Of a DNA stretch of 64,000 nt, positions 1 to 10,681 are shown in pieces. The translations under genes and the position numbers were made by a program. The DNA lies in contig JBAIAC010000008.1 in the NCBI GenBank assembly GCA_037349315.1, forward strand, positions 122,448,001 to 122,512,000, in the 5' to 3' direction. Under the pieces are notes generated by a model, which made no database searches, was not told the DNA's origin, and saw only the letters and a program-made list of their open reading frames with translations. The DNA comes from Chelydra serpentina (taxonomy: Eukaryota > Chordata > Testudines > Chelydridae). Position 1 is the first letter of the stretch. The number at the start of each line of letters is the position of its first letter.

Positions 1-190
1 GTTAGAACTGAGGAGGTGGCTCAGTGTATGGTGAGGGTGAGCAGAACACAATTCTCCTTCTTACAGTAAATTATTTAATTCAACATAAGTGAAGACAGAA
101 CAGAGTGTTTTCATGGTTGAATATCTCCATGGGAACTTTGTATCAGTGGATCCAGACTTTTATTGTAATTGGGGTGGGGTGGGACTTGTT
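1..190. repeat. Diverged direct repeat, copy A
   Basis: This stretch aligns by eye with 3735-3922 in the same orientation at roughly 75% identity. Shared landmarks are CTCAGTGTATG, AACACAAT.CTCCTT, AATAAATTATTTAATTCAA and CAGTGGATCCA. The similarity fades near position 190 and the copy may extend left of the window. It could be an old local duplication or two copies of an unrecognised interspersed repeat. No coding potential is evident. Confidence 0.65.
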
Positions 191-990
191 TTGGCTCATA
201 GGTGTTATGTGAGGGCTTAAGTGTATCTTCGGCAACCACCTCAAAGCCCTGTCTGCTGGTGTCACTGCATGGGAGTTCACAGCCCTTGCAGCATCCCTTG
301 GCATTCTGGGTACATGCAAACTCTTGAACCCATTGGACACAGAAGTGCTTCAAATGGTTCCCAAAATATTACTCTGCCTCAGTTTGCCTGCGATACTCCC
401 TGCTTCTCTGGATCATGCAACCCAGTCGCTTGCTTTGTAGCACAACCTAGTAAGTTTTGACTGGTTTGGCATCCATTATGGAAGTCATGCAGAGCTTTAT
501 TTATGTCTCACCTCTGACTGCCAGCTCCCAGAAATAGGAATTCCAAGGAAGAAAATAAGTGGTTTTAAGCTAAAAGATACTTGTCCTGTCAAATGAAAGA
601 ACGTTATGGAGGTTGCAAAGTGAAGTACTCAAAAGTTAGGAAATGCCAGTATTAATGTTACATGTGCAACCTTAATTCAATCCCTTTTTATGTATATGTT
701 ATGATCCAGGCTGTGATTACATGATTGCATACTTTTTGGTTTCCACAGGACCCTATATAATGCTAAGTACCCACCTCAGCCAAGTCTGACTCTTGTCCCG
801 TCTGCATTTGAATCAGGCGGCTTCCCCTTCCAAGTTGCCTGAGACTAGCATGAGGATCATTGAAAGCACAAGGCAGACAGGCTTACTGCTCTCCGTTCAA
901 GTGTCCAGAGTCCCAGCATGGCCCAGAGCTGCCATTGCAGGGAAAGCTCAGTTCAGCCCCAGCAGGAGCATGCTTGGTGTAGATGGAATT
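191..990. other. No recognised gene or element
   Basis: Unremarkable AT-rich sequence. The short open frames here have no recognisable domains. The last 8 bases (983-990, ATGGAATT) are the left target-site copy of the MITE that follows. Confidence 0.5.
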
Positions 991-1130
991 TAGGGTGACC
1001 AGACAGCAAGTGTGAAAAATCAGGACAGCGGGGGGGGTGGGGGGGGGTGGGGGTGTAATAGGAGCCTATATAAGAAAAAGACCCAAAAATCAGGACTGTC
1101 CCTATAAAATTGGGACATCTGGTCACCCTA
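991..1130. mobile_element. hAT-like MITE (TAGGGTGACCAGA family)
   Basis: A 140-bp non-autonomous DNA transposon. The terminal inverted repeats are TAGGGTGACCAGA on the left and TCTGGTCACCCTA on the right. The flanks ATGGAATT (983-990) and ATGGAATC (1131-1138) match at 7 of 8 positions, the 8-bp target duplication expected of the hAT superfamily. Further copies with the same ends lie at 7180-7284 and 53630-53752. The interior carries a G-rich run (1030-1053). There is no transposase, so the element needed one in trans. Confidence 0.88.
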
Positions 1131-1744
1131 ATGGAATCTTTGGGGAATTTAGGGGCTAAAAATCTAAGATGTCTCTACTGAGTATGTGTGAACCGTGTTG
1201 TTGTTTTTTTCAAAGGCTCATAACTGGGCCAAATTAGGGCAGAGCTGGGAATAGGCATAACTTCCTGCCAAACATAACCTTGACATAACTTCCTGCCAAA
1301 CTTTGAGTCACTGCTCCAAAGCAGAGCACTAGAGCTTTTCAAAGATAAGGTCACCAGACTTTTTTTAACTTGGGCAAAACAACGAATATTTCCCTCGTTC
1401 TTGGAAATGGCTGAACCATTTGGCTAAAGTTTTCTGAAACAAATTCCAGCCCAAGTCAACACCCAGCCTGGAAAACTTCAGTCCAAATGGTTAAAGTTTG
1501 GCAAAGCTGGGGTCCTGGTCCATGATTAGGGCTCCTATATGCTACAATAATACTATGACTAATAACGTTATAGGCAACCGAAGATTGTTGTATATTGGGA
1601 AGTGTTTGGCAACCTTAATAACAGGCGATGCTACCAGCCCCCCTTATACAATAAAGTGAACAATTTATTTCTTCTTCTTTGCGATTAGTCAAAAGAGGGG
1701 AGTGAAACCATCTAAAAAGCCATAGAAATACAATGCAGCTTGTG
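1131..1744. other. Unassigned sequence with short direct repeat
   Basis: The 18-mer CATAACTTCCTGCCAAAC occurs at 1256-1273 and again at 1284-1301. From 1195 to 1500 the text resembles an old interspersed repeat that I cannot name. 1505-1562 resembles a minus-strand L2/MIR-type fragment (GGGTCCTGGTCCATGA, then GGCTCCTA). No gene is seen. Confidence 0.4.
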
Positions 1745-1746
1745 GT

Positions 1747-1890
1747 TATTAATGAATGTATCCTCGCAACCCCTCTGTGAGGTAGGGAAGTGTAATTTCA
1801 CCCAGTTTACAGGTGGGGGAACTGAGACACAGAGAAATTGACTTGCCCAGTGTCCTACAAGAAGCTAGTGGAAGAGGTAGGTATTGAATA
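1747..1890 (+). repeat. MIR-like (CORE-SINE) fragment
   Basis: Contains the MIR-core-like order: TTTACAGGTGGGGGAACTGA, then GACACAGAGAAATTGACTTG and CCCAGTGTCCTACA. Similar pieces lie at 4556, 15283, 30062, 44556, 58735 and 60358. The family name is inferred from the motif order. Confidence 0.65.
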
Positions 1891-2301
1891 TTGGTCTTTT
1901 AGCATCATTTCCATCAAAAGGACCGCTGTAAAGGATAAGGGACAAATTCTGCTCTCATTTACACATGAACAACTTTGCTGAGGTTAGCTGGGGCTGTAGG
2001 TAACTGGGTCCTGTGAAACCCACAGTGGAATTTGGCTCTAATTTGCTTTAATAAAGGTTGAAACTAGGACTGCCTGAACCCTGTAAGTTCCATGTGGGCC
2101 ATATGAACCAGGCACAGTGGAGTCTCATTGCAGATATTTGGCAGTGGTCAACTGATGCAAGTTAACTTGGAGATTTTGGTTTCACAGTAGTAGAATTAGT
2201 ATTAGCACAGAAAACTGCTATCATTTCCCCCCAGCTCATGCTCAACCCATGCTCCAGATACTTCCCCTCTCCTAGGCCCTGGGAGACCCCAATACAATCC
2301 C
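1891..2301. other. No recognised gene or element
   Basis: Single-copy-looking sequence with no open frame or repeat I can support. Confidence 0.4.
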
Positions 2302-2583
2302 AGAGGATGTTGTGAAGGCCAAGAGCATAATAGGATTAAAAAAAGAACTAGATAAATTCATGGAGGATAGGTCCATCAATGGGTATTAGCAAGGATGGGC
2401 AGGAATGGTGTCCCTAGCCTCTGTTTGCCAGAAGGTGGGAATGAGCGACGGGATGGATCACTTGATGATTACCTGTTCTGTTCATTCCCTCTGGGGCACC
2501 TGGCATTGGCCACTGTCAGAAGACAGGATGCTGGGCTAGATAGACTTTGGTCTGACCCAGTAGGGTCGTTCTTATGTTCTAAG
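2302..2583 (+). mobile_element. Old CR1 LINE, 3' end only
   Basis: The left part matches the end of a CR1-type ORF2: GAACTAGATAAATTCATGGA encodes an ELDKFM-like C-terminus. The rest is the CR1 3' UTR, ending in GGTCTGACCCAGTAGGG and CTTATGTTCT. It is heavily 5'-truncated, as is usual for CR1, and belongs to an older subfamily than the copies at 19407 and 41661, which end in ATTCTATGAT. It is non-coding. Confidence 0.75.
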
Positions 2584-3371
2584 ACTCCTTAGATGGCTTT
2601 CATAGGAGTTCTTGGTGTCCTATTCCCAACTCAATTCTAAGGCTAGGGTCCTTCTATTTAGCATCTTCCGGGGAGATTGGGTGACTCCTACCATCCCATA
2701 GTTGAGAACTATTCCACCTCCAAATTTGACTACAGGAAGGAAATGATTAGTACCTCCCCTCCCCCTCCCCCCTGGGGGAGAAGGGAAACTCCTCTCCTTG
2801 GCAATTCCTACTGCTGCCACGTGCTCCTCTGATCGGGCTGCAGGTAACACCCCATAATCCCTGACACAATATCTGGGGAATACTGAGGGCTATCTAGCAG
2901 CTGCATTCCAGAGAGTACGACATTATTCTCAGGGGCCCTATATGCCGCACTAGGAATTATGGGGTAATATTTGCCACCAGTACAGAAGTGTTAGCAGCTG
3001 CAGCAGTAGATGATCCCTTTAGGTTAGTAGCACAATGGCAGGGGAGCCCAGGGAGGAAGTTTGCACCACCGCTGCCAGCCATACAGTACCGACTGTGTGG
3101 AGAAACAGAGTACAACCCTATCTAGAGCTGCCATTCCCCTGCATGAAATTCACCTTTTCTGTTTCCAAAAGCAAACTCCATGCACAAATACGCAGTTTTC
3201 CTCTTGCTTCGGAAGTCAGCTTCTCAGTGTTCATAGCAAGGGCTCCATTATGATTAAGGTGATCATAATTAGCATACATAGATTTCTCTTGAGACTGAAA
3301 TCAGGATTTATAGCCTGAGACAAAGTGGAGGTCAATACATTTTGATGCTAGCAGAAAAAAAAATCAATAGA
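2584..3371. other. No recognised gene or element
   Basis: Includes a C-rich tract near 2755-2782. The overlapping short open frames at 3035-3318 have no recognisable domain. Confidence 0.4.
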
Positions 3372-3373
3372 TG

Positions 3374-3399
3374 GATTATTATTATTATTATTATTATTT
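3374..3399. repeat. (ATT)n microsatellite
   Basis: About eight ATT units in an AT-rich context. Likely length-polymorphic. Confidence 0.85.
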
Positions 3400-3734
3400 A
3401 TTTTATTATACACATTTACTGGCTGTATTTTCTCTAAGATACCCAGAAAACATTTTATTTTGATGGGGTGGGGAGGACAATTGGAAAAAAAAATCTGAGA
3501 GGCACCTGATTAGCTAATGATTGAATAATTGTAATAGGGTCACTTAAAGATAAGAACTCTGAATGTGATAAGCCAACCAGACTTGCAGCTCATATAACCA
3601 TGACTGCATATCAAATTGATTGCAGGTGGAGGGAGGGGACAAAGTCATCCTTCAAAGTAGCCATCAAAGGAGGATCCCAATAATGAATTCATAATGAAGA
3701 CAGAAGAACATCTACATCTGACCTATTAGCGCAG
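3400..3734. other. No recognised gene or element
   Basis: AT-rich sequence up to the second copy of the direct repeat. No supported feature. Confidence 0.4.
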
Positions 3735-3922
3735 GGCTCAGATTGAGGGGGTGACTCAGTGTATGCTGGGGGTGAAGGGCAGGGAACACAATCCTCCTTG
3801 TTACAATAAATTATTTAATTCAATATATAGGAGGATAGATGGGACAGAGAGTTCTTCTAGTTAAATATTTCCTATTTGAACCCTACAGCAGTGGATCCAT
3901 ACTTTGTGTTTACTGTGGGATG
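3735..3922. repeat. Diverged direct repeat, copy B
   Basis: Partner of 1-190, same orientation, about 3.7 kb apart. It keeps the GACTCAGTGTATG, ACAATAAATTATTTAATTCA and GTGGATCCATACTTT landmarks. Alignment is lost after about 3922. Confidence 0.65.
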
Positions 3923-4555
3923 GGAAGCAGGGAGGAAGACCAAAACCCAAGCTTTTTGGGGACACGTATTGCTGAACAGCAATGAGGCCTTGATTCGGGG
4001 ACCCTGAGACCTGAAGTTAATGGGACTGCTACAATGCTTAAAGTTACCCACCTGTTTAATCCCTCTGAATGGGGCACTTCCACAACCCAGTAACTTCCAC
4101 TGCGCCTTCAAATTTACTTCATAATTAATCATCATAATGAATACTAACACTCTGCATATACTTTGCAATTGTTGTTAAACTCACAGTCTGTAAAATCAGG
4201 CCATTTTAGATCAAGAGCAGAGCCAGGGAGTCCCCACAGAGAGCACCGGGCGGCAGTCTTTGTGAACGGACTCTAGTTTGAGCACCTCTGGTGATGACAG
4301 CTGTGGCAATGTGTGAGGGACAAGGAGAGAGATGACCTATCAGGTAGGCAAGCCCAGGCCATCTAGAACTTTATTGGTCAATGTCAACATCATAAACGCC
4401 ATCTTCTGGGTCAGATGAAATGAAGATATAAAGCTGGCTGTCACCTGCACACTGAAAATATAGCCACCCTGCCTCCTCACTGACCTTTCCATCAAGGTTC
4501 TCAAAGTTCTTGACAAACAGTAATGAATTAGCCCCCATAATACCCTCCATTAGGT
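3923..4555. other. No recognised gene or element
   Basis: 4190-4380 has the feel of an old LINE/SINE remnant (CCAGGCCATCTAGAACTTTA), but I cannot assign a family. No coding evidence. Confidence 0.3.
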
Positions 4556-4690
4556 CGGGAAGTAGTATCCTCCTTGTTTTACAGGTGGGACACTGAGGCA
4601 CAGAGACTTGCCCAAGGTCACCCTGCTAATCTGTGTCATAGCCAGAACTAGAACCCAAGTGTCTCCTGATTCTCAGTTCTCCTGGTGTTT
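4556..4690 (+). repeat. MIR-like (CORE-SINE) fragment
   Basis: Carries TTTTACAGGTGGGACACTGA, then GGCACAGAGACTTGCCCAAG and GTCACCCTGCTAATCTG. At 4722-4765 it is followed by one arm of the dispersed palindromic motif (CCATTGAAGTCAATGGGAG). Confidence 0.7.
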
Positions 4691-4765
4691 AACCTCAAAA
4701 CCATCATCTTTCATTACCAACTTGGTGAAATCCTGGCCCCATTGAAGTCAATGGGAGTTGACTTG

Positions 4766-6299
4766 CAAATGGAGTAGATTTGTTGTAACTGGCTCAAAGG
4801 CCTTGCGCCTTGCCATGGAAGAATGCTAGAAATGTTCTCCAATGAATGTTGAGGTAAAAGGGAAAACAGCTGCAGTCATAAGCCCTCAACAGAGCAGGCC
4901 CAGTGGGTGAGAATGGTGAAGACTGTCTGTAACACTTAAAAGCTTAGGAGAGTATTTGTTAGTAACCGATCAGGAGGTGAAAACAGTTTAAACAGCAAAC
5001 ATAAAACCATGTAGGGCAAGATATGCTGATGATAAATAGCACTGGGCAAATAGGATTCAACAAATATATTATTCAATGAATTTTGTGGTATTCAACCAGC
5101 TCTATAGCTGGTTGAGTGCTATTCAGAGGATAAATTATTTCGCAAGTACCAGTGAAAGTCATCAGATAATATATTTGCCAGATTTTTTCTGCTGCTCGAC
5201 CAGCCCTAATGAAAATCATCAGCCTATTTCATATGTCATCTTTTCTGGATTGATTGTTTCCAAGTGCAGGTCCACCCATTCCAGTCAAAGTTCAGCTATT
5301 TTGAAGGCATTTAGCTGGAATTAGGACTAGCCATTAATATATTTGTTTTCTCTTTGTTTTTACTTTTTTAATTTTAAAGTGAACTTTAAAACCCCACTTT
5401 CTTACCTAATTTTGATTACATCTATTTATTTATGTGAGGGGGAGGTTGCACTACTGCCCATCACCATAGTATCAGAGCGCCATGTAACATACATTGATTA
5501 TAGTTAAATCCCTAATAGGCTTTATGTGGAATCTGTGGCTCTTCTCCATTATCATCTCTGATTATCTCAGTTTAAAACATTCTTTCTTCAAGCAAGCTCA
5601 TTCTAAGGCATGTTGGAAATGAAAGATGCTGTGCATCACCTTAATCCTTGGTTGGTCATGGTCAGAGATCTCCTTCTTTGCTGTTCAGAGAAATCTGTTT
5701 TTCTCTGTTCCTGGTGTTATTCTGTAGCCTCTAATATTTTTACCTCACACGGTGCTTTTCCCCACATGGTGATATTCTTCCCAAAGCTCCAAATGTCTCC
5801 CTGTTGTTCCTGTGCTGTCAGCCAAGCTCTCGGTACTTCTTTTCCAACTCCGCTCATTAAAGCTGCTAAATGATGTAGTGCTTTTCTGTTTATTAGCACA
5901 TCAGCAGTAGTTTGCCAACTGGCGTGTCAGGTTTCTCCGAGTGCTGTAGGAAAGCTTGTACCTCCAAGGTTCCCCACCATTTGCATGTAGGGGTTAGCGT
6001 AGAGGCAGAGTCCTTCTTTCTCTCTCCAGTAGGAGTCCTGATGGTGGAGATTAGCTTCTCATTCTGCATTTTTGATCAGGGATGGAGCTCTTGCTCAGGG
6101 CTTCTCCTCTTGTAAGGCTCCCATGACCTCAAAATGGTGAGAAGGCCACCAATAATCATCCCCCATCACCACACCAGTGCTTCTATCACCTACAGGCTTG
6201 ATGCTTTGCGATGGCCACTAGAATTTGTCAGCTTGTCCTTCTCCACTCCACTGACCTACTTTAGCTATTGCTGGTACTCCTTCCAGGATGGGGAACTCT
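4766..6299. other. Unassigned; minus-strand open stretch of unknown nature
   Basis: 5101-5208 has weak inverted ends (TAGCTGGTTGAG and CTCGACCAGCCCTA) and may be a degenerate hAT-like MITE. On the minus strand, 5717-5899 stays open for 60 codons and includes a DIWSFG string. No kinase framework surrounds it, so I do not call a kinase. No supported gene. Confidence 0.3.
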
Positions 6300-6373
6300 G
6301 GCCCAGATCCACAAAAGTATTTAGTTGATTTCAATGGGAGTTAGGGTCCTAAATGCCTTTGAGGATCTGAGCC
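6300..6373. repeat. Palindromic element (ATTTCAATGG core)
   Basis: A near-palindrome of about 74 bp. The left arm is GGCCCAGATCCACAAAAG, the right arm CTTTGAGGATCTGAGCC, and the core GATTTCAATGGGAG. The close relative at 27310-27383 has the same arms. Such units can form stable hairpins. Confidence 0.7.
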
Positions 6374-7098
6374 TTCGGCTTTTTTGTGATAGCACCACAA
6401 ATTGGTGATACAGTTGCCTGAAAATGCCACAATTGCTGTGCTGCAGGGGACAGCTGTATAATGGCTTGGTAGAGCTCAACAATAAAAAACCTAATTGTAT
6501 TATGCAATCATGCAATCATTTATTTTTATCTATACAAATAATTCAAAGCAAATGACTATACTCATAACTCAAAGGAAGTATTTCATGATTTCAGCAAACT
6601 TTTTTGGCGAGAGGAAATAGCTGTTAATTCTCCTCTGAACGGATTTCTGCTATTTGTTAATGATATCACTTACATCTGAATGCTTCAGTACCCTTCTAAT
6701 TTCCCTGTTTGTATTTTTGAAGAGAGCATGACTAATATTGTCCAAATTATATTATGGCAATTAAAAAGACAAAAGGCCTACACATGGGTTGATTGAAGAA
6801 AAACAAATCTTTTTTAGACAAATCCTTTTTCTGAAACAATTGCATTTCTTTAGATTCCTGTCTTTCTCACTGACAACTAAAGCTCTGATCCTGCCGTTGA
6901 ACCCTTATTCCACTTCAGACCCCATTGATTTCAGATATTAGATTCCGGGACTAAATTTGTAACTGATTTTTGTAAATTTGTAACTGTATCCTGAAGCAGG
7001 ATAGGATTCTGTTTACATGCCCAAAACATAGGGGCAATGAATTTACAGATATTCACAGTAATAACATTGGGGAGAATGGAATGGATAAACAATCACTG
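6374..7098. other. No recognised gene or element
   Basis: AT-rich. Around 6882-6945 there is a degraded copy of the dispersed palindromic motif (CTGATCCTGCCGTTGA, CCCATTGATTTCAG). Nothing else is supported. Confidence 0.4.
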
Positions 7099-7473
7099 AT
7101 GTTAACTCTCACAGTTTTATTGTGAGTCTTGCCTAATTTGATATTTTTCTTAAAGTCCCTGCTCCTGGAGTCCCAGTGATAGGTTGACCAGATGTCCCGA
7201 TTTTGGGGATCTTTTTCTTATGTAGGCTCCTATTGCCCCCCAACCTCTGTCCCGATTTTTCACATTTGCTGTCTGGTCACCATATCCAGTGATTACATGA
7301 GAATCTCAACTTTCATTTACAAAAGAAAAAAAATCCAGCGTTCTTAGTTTCAGAGAAAAGCTTGAAAATGTGACCCCTAAAAAGTAAGAAACCAGAAGAT
7401 TGATAAAGAATCCAAAATGGATTATTTTTTTAAATTGTGCTTTGGGGGTCTGTCTTGTGATTTTTGAATGTTT
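7099..7473 (+). repeat. Old interspersed repeat split by a MITE
   Basis: One of three copies of a family about 270-300 bp long (others at 44228-44508, reversed, and 55531-55835). Landmarks in order are AACTCTCAC, CCTGGAGTC, GAGAATCTCA, AAGCTTGAAAATGTGA, AACCAGAAG and TGATTTTTGAATG. Positions 7180-7284 are a later insertion. The 44228 copy has ends reading TGCCAAC and GTTGGCA, so the family may be a DNA-transposon derivative. Confidence 0.7.
7180..7284. mobile_element. hAT-like MITE nested in an older repeat
   Basis: Same family as 991-1130, in the opposite orientation. The ends are TAGGTTGACCAGATGTCCCG and CTGTCTGGTCACCATA. Flanks CCCAGTGA (7172-7179) and TCCAGTGA (7285-7292) match at 7 of 8 positions. 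The insertion interrupts the repeat at 7099-7473 and is therefore younger than it. Confidence 0.88.
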
Positions 7474-7515
7474 AGATAAATTACTGGGTAAGTTAGTGTG
7501 AATTTCATGCTAGTG

Positions 7516-7713
7516 CCGAAACAACAAGGAGTACTTGTGGCACCTTAGAGACTAACAAATTTATTTGGGCATAAACTTTTGTGGGCTAAAACCCACTTCA
7601 TCAGATGGTTTAGCCCACAAAAGCTTATGCCCAAATAAATTGGTTAGTCTCTAAGGTGCCATAAGTACTCCTCGTTGTTTTTGCTGATACAGACTAACAT
7701 GGCTACCACACTG
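7516..7713. mobile_element. Palindromic Penelope-like element insertion
   Basis: Two copies of the Penelope 3'-end sequence lie head to head. The left arm runs AAGGAGTACTTGTGGCACC to CACTTCATCAGATGG. The right arm is its reverse complement, from TTTAGCCCACAAAAGC to AGTACTCCTCGTTG, and continues to the element terminus (CAGACTAACATGGCTACC). The flanks are ATGCTAGTG at 7507-7515 and again at 7714-7722, a perfect 9-bp target duplication, so the palindrome entered as one event. Inverted partial copies are a known feature of Penelope-like elements. The same terminal sequence adjoins a GIY-YIG frame at 15597-16265, which fixes the family. Confidence 0.85.
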
Positions 7714-7722
7714 ATGCTAGTG

Positions 7723-8011
7723 TAGATGACTCATGCAAGACCTTATGCCTCATTCACTCCCTTAGGATCAAATGGGAGTTTTACTTGAATAAAGATCACA
7801 GAATCTGGCCCTTACAGGCTGCTCCTGTTCCCACTGGATTCAGGGTCAAAACTGTTGTCTTCAGTTGTGTAGGAACAGGAATTTCATCCCAGATTCAGGA
7901 AAGCACTCAAGCATGTGCTTTACTTTAAGCACATGTTTAAATTCTATAGACGTTAAGTGCTGAAATGTTTTCCTAATTTGGGATGCTTTCCCAAAGTATG
8001 TCAGGGCCTTA
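7723..8011. other. Degraded dispersed motif
   Basis: 7755-7840 and 7885-7990 contain fragments of the recurring motif (AATGGGAGTTTTAC, AAGCATGTGCTTTACTTTAA). The last 3 bases (8009-8011, TTA) are the left target site of the next MITE. Confidence 0.4.
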
Positions 8012-8082
8012 GGTCTTATCTATATTTGAAAGTTATTTTGGATGAAGGTAGTGTGTGAATAACTCCATATGTAGACTAGACC
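8012..8082. mobile_element. Very short Harbinger-like MITE
   Basis: A 71-bp unit with inverted ends GGTCTTATCTATAT and ATATGTAGACTAGACC, flanked by TTA on both sides (8009-8011 and 8083-8085). The 3-bp TTA/TAA duplication fits PIF/Harbinger. The unit may be internally deleted. Confidence 0.6.
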
Positions 8083-8085
8083 TTA

Positions 8086-9619
8086 AGTGGGATATAAAAA
8101 CATGTATAAAGACATGCCCAGGCCCTCTAAACTAGAATGGATTTAATCTTTTCTGAGACATAATTTGACTTTCCCTACAAAGAATTTTTAGTGCTTTGTC
8201 TAATCTAGTTTTTCAGTATCCATCACTTTGAATACATCTCTTCTTCAATATCTTCCCTCTAGGAACCCCACTTCTCAGGTATGCATGTTTTGCAGCCACA
8301 ACAACAAACAAAGATCTTCAGATCAAAAGCTGAGGGCGAGAGCTTTGAATCACTTTAGAAATCTAGTGAGCTTGCCTGACTGCAACAGCTTTGGGGAATT
8401 GTGTGGTATCTGTTGTTTTAAAGTACAAAGGGTGATCCAGTTCCTTTAAACAGCCGAATGTTTTCTTTCCTCTTTTTCAATCAGTATTAGCAGGAGTTAT
8501 TTATTTAAATGATCTTGCTCATGATATGAGTAGGAAGCCTCCTTCCACAGATAGCTTTGTGAGGGAGAAACCTGATAATTCATTTATTTCATGATAATGG
8601 CAGGGGTAGTTTTAAGGTTTTCACCATCTGTGCTCCTATGGGAAGGAGGAGCAAAGCCAATACAAATTTAACCTTCAGATTTATGCTTCTGTGCCTCTCC
8701 ATTGTGCCTCTCCATTTTTTTAAATTAACCGTTTCATTACTGTAGAATAGAATGTACAACTTCTAAATCACACCTTTTTCTTTTCTAGGCAGGATTGAAT
8801 TTTAGACTTTGGTTACTATCCTAGGCAAGCTACATTTTTAGCAAGCTTTGATTCTTGAGCTCAATTCCCGAATCCCCTGTCTGCTCAGCTACGTGACCAA
8901 AATATCCAACCTTAATGTAAAGAATGAGTCAATTTTTAATGCTTATTTAATTCACAATCTCCATGCAAATAACCTTACTGTAAAGCAGAATGCACAGGTT
9001 TTTTTTTGTTGGCAGACTTGTTCTTATAGGTAAAAAGCAAGATCCGGTGTATGCACAGAGTTTGATCTTGTAGCCCTCAGACAGGAAGAAATCAGAAGCT
9101 GGGTTACATACAGCCAAATGTTTACCAGAAAAGAAACAAAAGTCTATTAATTTATAAGTGCCCTTGTGCTTTTGGATTTTTAGACAGAAGTCTCAGGGAG
9201 GCTGGTGACATCTGAAAATCTGAAGGTAAGACTGACCTTTAAAGGTGCGAATAGTCAGTTTAGTGAGTAGTGATCATAATGTATCAGCTTCCAAAGAGGG
9301 TAGGCACCTATCCTTCCTCCTCTGAAAAGCCTCCCCTAGGAGGACTGGATTTTCTGTGAGTGCTGTAAAACACCTCTATCATAGGATTTAAGTGTTGTTG
9401 CAAAGTTGTGAACAGGGAAATGCATATAGTTCTGTGAGTCACAGGACAGGATTATTTGAAGACATACAAAGTCCTTTGCTCCCCTATCTATTGAAGCATT
9501 TATCACACTTTTTCATTCTTTTATCTGAATACCACCTTATTGTTGCGTACATCATTTAGTTGTGGTCATTTTCCTATGTGTCGGGGTGGGGAGCTTAGGG
9601 AAGCATAAAATTCCCCCTC
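8086..9619. other. No recognised gene or element
   Basis: About 1.5 kb of AT-rich sequence. The open frames at 8228-8449 and 8848-9033 look like chance. Confidence 0.45.
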
Positions 9620-10028
9620 AGCATGGGTCAGAAATTTTCTGTCAATTGCTTTTCTATGGAAAATTGGGGTTTCAACTACACAACATTTTTCATGAAAAGT
9701 GCCCACTTTCTGCATCAATTTTTGACTTTTCCTGTTGTGATGCATCATGGAAATCCCTGACTGGGGTGCCTCATGGGAGATGTATTCTGGCTGGTGAGTC
9801 TGGCCTGTAGAGGAGAATAGGGGCACTATGCAACCAAACTACAACTCCCACGGGGCACCCTACAGCTTTTCTGAATGCTTTTTTTTTTTTGGTTATCAGC
9901 TGAAAAATTCCAATTTTTTTGCCAATAAGTTAAAAATTTTCACAGGAAAGTTTTGATAAAAATGAAATTTTGTTTATTTTCAAAGAAATTTTCTGTGGAA
10001 AAAACCTGTGATTTTCTGACCAGCTCTA
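9620..10028. mobile_element. hAT-like MITE, degraded
   Basis: Ends resemble the AGAGCTGGTC-type inverted repeat: GGTCAGAAATTTTCTG on the left, TTTTCTGACCAGCTCTA on the right. The interior has inverted pieces (CCTCATGGGAG with CTCCCACGGGG). I could not find a convincing target duplication. It is related to 10407-10673. Confidence 0.55.
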
Positions 10029-10406
10029 CTCCTCCCTTCTTCCCCTGCTCCTGTTACCTGTTTTGCCAGTCTGTGAACAGGGAGACAGACTCAGCAGGGC
10101 TGCTACTTCCCCTTCCGCCCTGTACAGGTGCGCATAGATGTGTAGGGAATGGGCCTAGCCTTCGATTTCTTCCCACCACCCTAGCTGTTGGCTAGTTGCA
10201 GGTAAGCTGCTTGTCAAAGCCAGAAACAGAATGCATCCTTGCTGAAGCAAGAGGGTACCAAGGAAGGGACAGTAATATTCTGAGTTACAACTCCTTCCCA
10301 GTATAGATACATGGTGCCCCTTACAATGGCCCTAAACCTAACCCTAGATGAATTATGGACCCAATCCTCCTCTTCATTGACTTCAGTGACAAAATCCCTG
10401 TTGACT
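10029..10406. other. No recognised gene or element
   Basis: No supported gene. The last 8 bases, TGTTGACT (10399-10406), are a MITE target site. Confidence 0.4.
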
Positions 10407-10673
10407 AGGGCTGGTGAAAAATTTTCAGTTGAAAAATTTTTCAGTGGAAAATTGGGATTTCTACAAAATGAAAATGTTCACAGAAAGTGTCTGATCAATT
10501 CTTTTCTTTTTGGTCAGAGAACCAAAAACCAAAAAGGTTTTTTTGAGCTGAAAATGTTTCAGTTTACAGTTGCAAAAAAAGAGAACATTTTTTCGTTTGG
10601 TACTTTTCATTTTTTTTCAATGAAAAGTCAAAATTTGCAATGAAAATAAAGACTATTTTCCAACCAGCCCTAG
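10407..10673. mobile_element. hAT-like MITE (AGGGCTGG family)
   Basis: A 267-bp element beginning AGGGCTGGTG and ending ACCAGCCCTAG. The flanks are perfect 8-bp duplications, TGTTGACT at 10399-10406 and 10674-10681, indicating hAT. The interior is rich in AAAATTT and AATGAAAA runs. The open frame across it is incidental. Confidence 0.88.
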
Positions 10674-10681
10674 TGTTGACT

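Noticed and set aside
5717..5899. Minus-strand frame with a DIWSFG string resembling a protein kinase segment
   Set aside because: No glycine loop, catalytic loop or other kinase motifs lie upstream within the open sequence, and the match is six residues.
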